This document shows positions 1 through 4,265 of a DNA stretch of 6,326 nucleotides, in pieces (positions within the stretch are counted from its first letter, which is position 1; each line of letters starts with the position of its first letter). Under the pieces are notes generated by a model. It did not search any database. It saw nothing but the letters and a program-made list of their open reading frames with translations, and was not told the DNA's origin. The stretch spans positions 1 to 6,326 of the forward strand of contig DSDX01000091.1 of NCBI GenBank assembly GCA_011048485.1, written 5' to 3'. The stretch comes from Candidatus Aminicenantota bacterium. GTDB taxonomy: Bacteria; Acidobacteriota; Aminicenantia; Aminicenantales; Saccharicenantaceae. A program made the translations under genes and the position numbers.

Positions 1-612
1 GCCTTCCTCGACGCGCTCGCTGGGGTCGGCATCTCCGTCGAGAACGTCAAGAAGAGCGTTCTCGAGTCCATGACCATCAACAAGTTCCTGGCCGGCATCG
101 TCGAGAGCGGCGCGGCGGTCAGCGAGGACGAATTGCGCCGGGCCTACGAGGGGGACATGTCGGGCGATAAAACGGCTTCGGTGCGGCACATCCTCATCAT
201 GACCGAGGGCAAGAGCGACGAGGAGAAGGCCGCCGCCAGGGCCAAGATCGAGGACCTCCTGGCGCAGGCCAAGGCCGGGGCCGACTTCGCCGAGCTGGCC
301 AGGGTCCATTCCGAGGACCCCGGCTCCAAGGAGAACGGCGGCCTCTACGAGGATTTCGGCCGCGGCCAGATGGTCAAGCCCTTCGAGGACGCCGCGTTCT
401 CCGTGCCCGTGGGCGAGATCAGCGACATCGTCGAGACGAGGTACGGCTATCACATCCTCAAGGTCGTCGACCGCAAGAAGGAGACCCGGCCCTTCGACGA
501 CGTCCGGGCCGAGCTCGAATCAAGGCTCAAGCAGGGCAAGGAGAGCACCGTGGTCCGGGACTACATCCAGGGCCTCAAGGACAAGGCCGGCTTCAAACTG
601 GTCGGGCTCTGA
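1..612 (+). CDS. Parvulin-type peptidyl-prolyl cis-trans isomerase (SurA/PpiC-like), 5' partial
   Basis: This is a foldase of the PpiC/SurA family, which isomerises prolyl bonds and chaperones proteins in the periplasm or at the cell surface. The frame is open from base 1, so the true start, and any signal peptide, lie upstream; 203 residues are visible. The in-frame ATG at base 70 is probably internal, because the 23 codons before it read as helical sequence continuous with what follows. Residues about 1-55 look like the end of a helical SurA-N-type chaperone region. Residues about 61-157 form one rotamase domain with the usual landmarks: VRHILI at its start, a HSEDPGSKENGG loop, the GQMVKPFEDAAF segment, and a closing YGYHILKVVDRK strand. 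A charged helical tail of about 45 residues ends at TGA 610-612. The family assignment is firm; orthology to SurA, PrsA or PpiD cannot be settled without the N-terminus. Confidence 0.93.
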   Translation, partial: AFLDALAGVGISVENVKKSVLESMTINKFLAGIVESGAAVSEDELRRAYEGDMSGDKTASVRHILIMTEGKSDEEKAAARAKIEDLLAQAKAGADFAELARVHSEDPGSKENGGLYEDFGRGQMVKPFEDAAFSVPVGEISDIVETRYGYHILKVVDRKKETRPFDDVRAELESRLKQGKESTVVRDYIQGLKDKAGFKLVGL

Positions 613-771
613 CGGGCTGACCCGGGGCGGTGAGAAAACGGGCTTTCGCTCACCCCCCGCGAGGGCCGGGGGGCCCCCACCGTTTCCCCCCTTTCGGGGA
701 TTGCGGCGGGACCGCCCCGTCCGCACAATGGTCGTGGGCGCGGACGCCGCGGCCCAACCCCTGAGTTCCTG
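613..771. other. GC-rich intergenic region with several potential hairpins
   Basis: This gap contains no credible gene but much dyad symmetry. GGTGAG at 629-634 pairs with CTCACC at 649-654, and flanking G and C runs can lengthen the stem around a bulged C. A GGGCC/GGCCC dyad lies near 664-675. CCCC and GGGG flank a TTTC-containing loop at about 687-699. TGCGG at 702-706 can pair with CCGCA at 721-725. None is followed by a proper T-run, so this is not a canonical intrinsic terminator. It may end the isomerase transcript by another route or act as the 5' leader of the barrel gene. I found no clear -35/-10 promoter. Confidence 0.4.
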
Positions 772-777
772 AGGAGG
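772..777 (+). promoter_or_regulatory. Strong Shine-Dalgarno for the outer-membrane barrel gene
   Basis: AGGAGG lies five bases before the ATG at 783. This near-perfect ribosome binding site fixes the start of the barrel gene and suggests efficient translation. Confidence 0.9.
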
Positions 778-782
778 AAACG

Positions 783-1406
783 ATGAAGAGACTCACGACA
801 GCCCTCGCGATCGCCATCTTCGCCGGGCTCCTGGCCCTGCCCCAGCCGGCGGCCGCCGACGTCCAGTTCGGCATCAAGGCCGGAGGCAACATGGCCAAGC
901 CGACCGGCCTCGACGCTCAAGACCCCCTGGCCACGCTGAAGAACAAGGTCGGCTTCAACGGCGGCATCTTCCTGGCCTTCAACTTCGGCCGGGTCGTGTC
1001 CCTCCAGTGGGAGGCCCTCTACACGATGAAGGGCGCGACCTATGTCGCCCTCGACGATAGCTTCACCGACAAGCTCTACGCCGACTACATCGAGGTGCCG
1101 CTGCTGCTCAAGCTCAAGATCCCCACGCCGATCGTCCAGCCCTTCGTCTTCGCCGGCCCGACCGTGGGCTTCAAGCTCCAGGAGAAGCTCGAATCGAACG
1201 GCGAGGAGATCCCTCTCACCGAGAACCTCCTGAAGAACAACGACTACGGCGCCATCTTCGGCGGCGGCGTGAACCTCGGCCGGAACTTCATGGTCGACGT
1301 CCGCTACAGCCTGGGCCTGCAGAAGGTCATCTCCACGATCGAGGGCGAGGTCCAGCCCGACTTCAAGAACGGGGTCTGGTCGGCGAGCATCGGCATCGCC
1401 TTCTAG
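783..1406 (+). CDS. Outer-membrane beta-barrel protein, PorT / OMP_b-brl_2-like
   Basis: The 207-residue product looks like a small outer-membrane beta-barrel. Residues 1-25 form a Sec signal peptide: a KR n-region, a hydrophobic AIAIFAGLLAL core, and an AAA cleavage site before Asp26. The mature protein opens with VQFGIKAGGNMA, the typical first strand of porin-family proteins of this type. Alternating strands follow, such as GGIFLAFNFGRVVSLQWEALY, DYIEVPLLLKLKI, PFVFAGPTVGFKL, AIFGGGVNLGRNFMVDVRYSLGL and WSASIGIAF. The last residue is phenylalanine, the usual C-terminal signal for insertion by the BAM machinery. The start is supported by the strong ribosome binding site, and the gene closes with its own terminator at 1434-1466. 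The substrate or role is unknown; such proteins may be channels, adhesins or structural barrels. It shares strand with the upstream foldase, which could be functionally relevant but is not shown to be. Confidence 0.85.
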   Translation: MKRLTTALAIAIFAGLLALPQPAAADVQFGIKAGGNMAKPTGLDAQDPLATLKNKVGFNGGIFLAFNFGRVVSLQWEALYTMKGATYVALDDSFTDKLYADYIEVPLLLKLKIPTPIVQPFVFAGPTVGFKLQEKLESNGEEIPLTENLLKNNDYGAIFGGGVNLGRNFMVDVRYSLGLQKVISTIEGEVQPDFKNGVWSASIGIAF

Positions 1407-1433
1407 GCCGGACCGGCCTCACAGCGACGACAC

Positions 1434-1466
1434 GGGCGCTTCCGCCGCGCGGAAGCGCCCTTTTTT
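1434..1466 (+). terminator. Rho-independent terminator of the barrel gene; group IIC intron target
   Basis: GGGCGCTTCC at 1434-1443 pairs perfectly with GGAAGCGCCC at 1451-1460. Two more pairs (1444-1450, 1445-1449) close a three-base loop, giving a 12-bp stem followed by six T's at 1461-1466. It lies 27 bases after the barrel stop codon. The intron begins right after the last T. Group IIC introns are known to recognise such hairpins plus their T-run as insertion sites. On the minus strand the same hairpin has no T-run behind it, so it should not work as an intrinsic terminator for the methyltransferase operon. Confidence 0.93.
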
Positions 1467-1866
1467 GTGTGCCGAGCATGTTCGACCGCTCGGAGGTGCA
1501 AGTCCTCTGCCCAGCGGATGGAGCGAAGGGCAAGCGAAGCGCAAGGGCGCGCTCGTGAGAGCGTGTCTGAAAGAAGCGTGGAGCAAACGTGCGGGCCGAT
1601 GAACAAAAACCCGATCTGAGGCGCGCCAGCTGGACGAGCGGGCAAAAGACCGTGAAGTCCCCATCCATCAAGAGCGAAGCGCGTAAATCGGGCGGTCGCG
1701 CACGGAAGGCGGTCGGGCTTACCTCGGGAGGTCTGTCGGGTGTCCTCGGAGAAGGACTGAGAGGGCCGCGAGGCTCTCTGACCGCCCGGCAGAAGTCAGC
1801 AGAGGCCATAGTACGCCTGTGGGCGGAAGGGCCGAACGGGAGGAAGGGGCAACGGGTGCGAGCCTC
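1467..1866 (+). ncRNA. Group IIC intron ribozyme, domains I-III and start of domain IV
   Basis: This gene-free stretch is the structural RNA core of the intron. After the GTGTG start, CCGAGC at 1472-1477 pairs with GCTCGG at 1488-1493. AGG at 1494-1496 and CCT at 1504-1506 then close a TGCAAGT loop, the conserved early domain I signature of group II introns. Numerous short GC stems and GNRA-like turns follow. The stretch AGTCAGCAGAGGCCATAGTA at 1796-1812 and just beyond resembles sequence I recall upstream of the reverse transcriptase in many group IIC introns. Exact domain II and III borders would need a covariance model. Open frames here on either strand are incidental. Confidence 0.82.
1604..1610 (+). 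other. Candidate EBS1 of the intron
   Basis: CAAAAAC contains five A's at 1605-1609, complementary to the T-run at 1461-1466 that forms the last bases of the 5' exon. In group IIC introns a short EBS1 in domain I pairs with a T-rich IBS1 behind the terminator stem. This is the only A5 run I noticed in the domain I region. The assignment rests on complementarity and approximate location, not on a folded model. Confidence 0.55.
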
Positions 1867-3249
1867 ATGAGCGGACAGCGGCCGAAAACACAGTACGAGC
1901 TGCCTTTTCCGGAGGAGAGGCGGGGTGAAGCCCCGCCGCTCTCCGGAGGAGGGACCGAACCGCACTCGGCGGCGAGCACGGACGGAACCCCGGCCAAAGG
2001 GGCGACAATGGAGGAGGTGTGCGACCCGGAGAACTTAAGGAAGGCCTTGAAACGGGTCCGGGAGAACCGGGGAAGCCCTGGGGTCAACGGCATGTCCGTG
2101 GACGATCTCGCGGGTTACCTGGCTTGCCACTGGCCTGAAGTCCGAAGCTTACTGCTTGCGGGGAGCTACCGGCCCCAACCGGTCCTGCGTAAGGAGATCC
2201 CGAAGCCGGACGGGAAGGGGACGAGGGCGTTAGGTATCCCGACGGCGCTGGACCGGTTCATCCAGCAAAGCATCCTCCAGGTGCTCCAACCTCGATGGGA
2301 CCCGACGTTCTCGGACCACAGCTATGGGTTTCGGCCCGGCCGCTCGGCGCATCAAGCCGTCAGCGAGGCCCAGAGGCACATCGCCGAAGGGTACGAGTTC
2401 GTGGTGGACATCGACCTGGAAAAGTTTTTCGACCGGGTCAACCACGACATGCTGATGGCCAGGGTGGCCGAGCGGGTCGGGGATAAGAGACTGCTGAAGC
2501 TCATCCGGAGGTTTCTCAACGCCGGGGTGATGGACAACGGGCTGGTGGGACCGACGGAGGAAGGGACGCCGCAAGGCGGCCCGCTCTCGCCGTTGTTGTC
2601 GAATCTCATGCTGGACGATCTGGATCGCGAGTTGGAGAGGCGGGGCCACCGGTTCGTTCGTTACGCGGACGACTGCAACATCTACGTTCGGAGCGAGCGG
2701 GCCGGCCGCCGGGTGATGGAGAATGTCGGGCGGTTCATTACGCGCAAGCTGAAGCTGAAGATCAACGCCGATAAGAGCGCGGTCGCCCGGCCTCGGGAGC
2801 GGAAGTTCCTGGGGTTCAGCTTCACGCCCGGCAAGCAACCGAAACGCCGCATCGCCCCGCAGGCGGTGGACCGGCTGAAGAAACGGGTCCGGCTCATAAC
2901 CCGCCGCAACAGGGGGATTGGCTTGGACCGAGTCATTGCAGAACTTGGGCGATACCTGGTCGGCTGGCGAAACTACTTCGGCTTCTGCGAGACGCCGTCG
3001 GTACTCATCAATCTGGACTCGTGGATCAGACGCCGCCTGCGATGTCTTCTGTGGCGGCAATGGCGGAGATGCCGGACGCGGTACGAGGCGCTACGGGCGC
3101 GGGATGTGGGCCGCGAACTCGCGGCCAAACACGCCTCGTCGAGTCTCGGCCCCTGGCGTCTCAGCCGGACTTTAGCACTCAGTGTGGCCTTCCCGAACCG
3201 TTACTTTGACGCTCTGGGGCTGCCTCGCCTCGCGCCCGATCGGGCATAA
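1867..3249 (+). CDS. ltrA: Group IIC intron-encoded reverse transcriptase/maturase
   Basis: The 460-residue protein helps the intron RNA fold and splice, and copies it into new DNA targets. I chose the ATG at 1867 because MSGQRPKTQ resembles the usual N-terminus of this subfamily and a GGAGGAAGGGG purine run lies upstream, although at a rather long distance. A GTG at 1819 would add 16 residues with no family support. Reverse transcriptase blocks are complete: RENRGSPGVNGM near the N-terminus, RALGIPTALDRFIQQSIL, YGFRPGRSAHQAV, VVDIDLEKFFD (residues 179-189, catalytic Asp in this block), GTPQGGPLSPLLSN from 233, YADD at 266-269, and KFLGFSF. The thumb/maturase X domain includes GRYLVGWRNYFGF around 361-373. 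The C-terminus ends with GPWRLS and FDALGLPRL-type motifs and has no HNH endonuclease domain, as expected for class C. No frameshift or stop interrupts it. The stop codon lies eight bases before domain V. The symbol follows the common generic name for this protein type. Confidence 0.96.
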   Translation: MSGQRPKTQYELPFPEERRGEAPPLSGGGTEPHSAASTDGTPAKGATMEEVCDPENLRKALKRVRENRGSPGVNGMSVDDLAGYLACHWPEVRSLLLAGSYRPQPVLRKEIPKPDGKGTRALGIPTALDRFIQQSILQVLQPRWDPTFSDHSYGFRPGRSAHQAVSEAQRHIAEGYEFVVDIDLEKFFDRVNHDMLMARVAERVGDKRLLKLIRRFLNAGVMDNGLVGPTEEGTPQGGPLSPLLSNLMLDDLDRELERRGHRFVRYADDCNIYVRSERAGRRVMENVGRFITRKLKLKINADKSAVARPRERKFLGFSFTPGKQPKRRIAPQAVDRLKKRVRLITRRNRGIGLDRVIAELGRYLVGWRNYFGFCETPSVLINLDSWIRRRLRCLLWRQWRRCRTRYEALRARDVGRELAAKHASSSLGPWRLSRTLALSVAFPNRYFDALGLPRLAPDRA

Positions 3250-3257
3250 CCTTCCGA

Positions 3258-3289
3258 ACCGCCGTATACGGACCCGTACGTACGGTGGT
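3258..3289 (+). ncRNA. Group II intron domain V (catalytic core)
   Basis: A nine-base stem is formed by 3258-3266 and 3281-3289, with one G-U pair. A two-base bulge (CG at 3279-3280) separates it from a four-base upper stem, TACG/CGTA (3267-3270 with 3275-3278), capped by a GACC tetraloop. The lower strand carries CGC at 3260-3262. This matches the CGC catalytic triad of group IIC introns such as that of Oceanobacillus iheyensis, whereas other classes usually have AGC. The compact hairpin with a two-base bulge is the hallmark of domain V and the metal-binding active site. Confidence 0.93.
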
Positions 3290-3290
3290 G

Positions 3291-3325
3291 TGACAGGGAC
3301 AGTCCGTGAGGACCTACCTATGTCG
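3291..3325 (+). ncRNA. Group II intron domain VI with bulged branch-point A
   Basis: TGACA at 3291-3295 pairs with TGTCG at 3321-3325. GGG at 3296-3298 pairs with CCT at 3317-3319, and GTCC at 3302-3305 pairs with GGAC at 3310-3313 around a GTGA (GNRA) tetraloop. A3320 is left unpaired between the two outer helices, as expected for the lariat branch point. It is followed by seven bases to the proposed 3' splice site after T3327, matching the usual spacing. The internal loop at 3299-3301 / 3314-3316 is unpaired or weakly paired. Confidence 0.85.
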
Positions 3326-3349
3326 ATTCAGGGGGCAAAGCGGACTAGG

Positions 3350-4207
3350 TCAGCGGACGTACAGATAGATGTGGTGTTCTTCCCCGTTCTCGTCCTCGAT
3401 CGTCTCGCTCGTGACCTCTCTCGCCTCCCAGCCGGGGATGGCGTAGTTGTGGCAGACGACCCGGCTCTTCGGCCGGAGCTGGGCCTCCAGGATGGGGCGC
3501 ATCAGGGCGTTGGACTCGGGGAGGAGGTAGAGGCAGACGACCGTGGCCTCGGAGATGTCGGCCCTGGTGGCGTCCATGGCCAGGAACTCGACCAGGCGCC
3601 CGACGCCCGCGGCCTCCGCGTTCCTCTTCGACCGCTCGACCATGGCCTCGTCGATGTCGATCCCCACGCCTCGCGCGCCGTAGCGGCGGGCCGCCGTGAT
3701 GACGATGCGACCGTCGCCGCAGCCGATGTCGTAAAGGACGTCCGCGTCGGTGACGGCGGCCAGCTCGAGCATGCGGTCCACGACCGGCTGCGGCGTCGGC
3801 ACCCAGGGCGCGAGGTCGACGGCGTCGGCCCGGCCGTGGGAGCCGAGGAAGAGGTCGACGATATCGCCCTCGTCGTAGCGGAAGGAGTAGGGGCTGCCCG
3901 GATCCAGGCTGTAGAGCACGTCCTTCTCGCCGGTGTTGAACTCGATCTCGAGCGTGACGGCCGTCGGGAACCGGTCGATGGCGTCGGGCGCGATCTCCCG
4001 GGCCTCGGCGGCCTCGGGCCTTCCGGCCGGGTAGATCCTGTAGGCGACGGGACCGTCCGTGACGTTGCGCAGGGTCGTCTCCTTGAGCCCGACCGTTTCG
4101 GCCGAAGGGGCCGCGACGGGCGCGGGCTCCGGCCCCTTGCGCCCGCAGGCGGCGGCTAAGAGAAGAATGGCGGCGAAAACGATGGCGTCGGCGGGCGTCT
4201 TTTTCAT
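3350..4207 (-). CDS. Lipoprotein-signal class I SAM-dependent methyltransferase
   Basis: The 285-residue product joins a lipoprotein-type leader to a Rossmann methyltransferase. I chose the ATG at 4205-4207 because AAGGG precedes it at good spacing and it opens a clear export signal; the frame extends to 4276, but that part reads as junk. Residues 1-21 are MKK, a hydrophobic FAAILLLAAA stretch and Cys21, a plausible lipobox. Residues about 40-125 form a beta-rich region of unknown kind. The catalytic part follows: a VPTPQPVVDRML lead-in (136-147), motif I YDIGCGDGRI (159-168), the acidic GIDID strand end (182-186), MDAT (211-214), LYLLPES (226-232) and VVCHNYAIPGW (250-260). This pattern resembles small bacterial methyltransferases related to the FAM173/ATPSCKMT lysine methyltransferase group; the target is unknown. 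It lies 58 bases after the sulfatase-TPR gene and is probably cotranscribed with it. Export of a SAM-dependent enzyme is unexpected, so the leader could instead be an inner-membrane anchor with a cytoplasmic domain. Confidence 0.87.
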   Translation of the reverse strand: MKKTPADAIVFAAILLLAAACGRKGPEPAPVAAPSAETVGLKETTLRNVTDGPVAYRIYPAGRPEAAEAREIAPDAIDRFPTAVTLEIEFNTGEKDVLYSLDPGSPYSFRYDEGDIVDLFLGSHGRADAVDLAPWVPTPQPVVDRMLELAAVTDADVLYDIGCGDGRIVITAARRYGARGVGIDIDEAMVERSKRNAEAAGVGRLVEFLAMDATRADISEATVVCLYLLPESNALMRPILEAQLRPKSRVVCHNYAIPGWEAREVTSETIEDENGEEHHIYLYVR

Positions 4208-4212
4208 CTGAT

Positions 4213-4217
4213 CCCTT
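4213..4217 (-). promoter_or_regulatory. Shine-Dalgarno that decides the methyltransferase start
   Basis: On the minus strand AAGGG lies five bases before the ATG at 4205-4207. It supports the lipoprotein-leader start over the upstream in-frame start at 4276, which would overlap the end of the sulfatase gene and precede the signal sequence with 23 polar residues. Confidence 0.7.
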
Positions 4218-4265
4218 TCATGACCCGGCGGGCAGAGCCGGAAGCCGCCGCCCTGGAGCCGCCCG

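Larger units (their letters stand above)
1467..3327 (+). mobile_element. Complete group IIC intron
   Basis: This is a self-splicing, retrotransposing ribozyme of about 1861 bases with its own reverse transcriptase. The 5' end reads GTGTG (group II consensus GUGYG) and directly abuts the T-run of a terminator hairpin. A 400-base ribozyme region comes first, with the conserved GGTGCAAGTCC element at 1495-1505. The reverse transcriptase/maturase gene follows in domain IV, then domain V (3258-3289) and domain VI (about 3291-3325). A bulged A at 3320 lies seven bases before the proposed last intron base, T3327. Joining the exons gives TTTTTT plus TCAGG, restoring an uninterrupted T7 tract. The terminator target, the CGC triad in domain V and the lack of an endonuclease domain define class C. 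The 3' end could be off by one or two bases because T's occur at both junctions. All parts look intact, so it may be active. Confidence 0.92.

Noticed and set aside
1819..1866. GTG-initiated 16-residue extension of the reverse transcriptase
   Set aside because: The extension (MGGRAEREEG...) does not resemble family N-termini, whereas MSGQRPKTQ from the ATG at 1867 does. The region also belongs to the ribozyme part of the intron.
1363..1965. Minus-strand open frame of 200 codons across the terminator and intron ribozyme region
   Set aside because: The protein is rich in R, P and S with no recognisable motif, and it spans the terminator hairpin and structured RNA. It is a compositional artefact.
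2230..3060. Minus-strand open frame of 276 codons inside the reverse transcriptase gene
   Set aside because: It lies fully antisense to conserved reverse transcriptase blocks and has no family resemblance or credible start signal.
1467..3327. Reading the reverse transcriptase as a retron, DGR or CRISPR-associated enzyme
   Set aside because: Domains V and VI, the GTGTG 5' end and the maturase region are all present. There is no msr/msd RNA, template/variable repeat pair or cas gene.
3182..4159. Long plus-strand open frame (325 codons) opposite the methyltransferase
   Set aside because: Its translation is low-complexity G/V/D/R-rich sequence with no domain, typical of the complement of a GC-rich gene. 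It also runs through intron domains V and VI, while the minus strand encodes a clear methyltransferase with a ribosome binding site.
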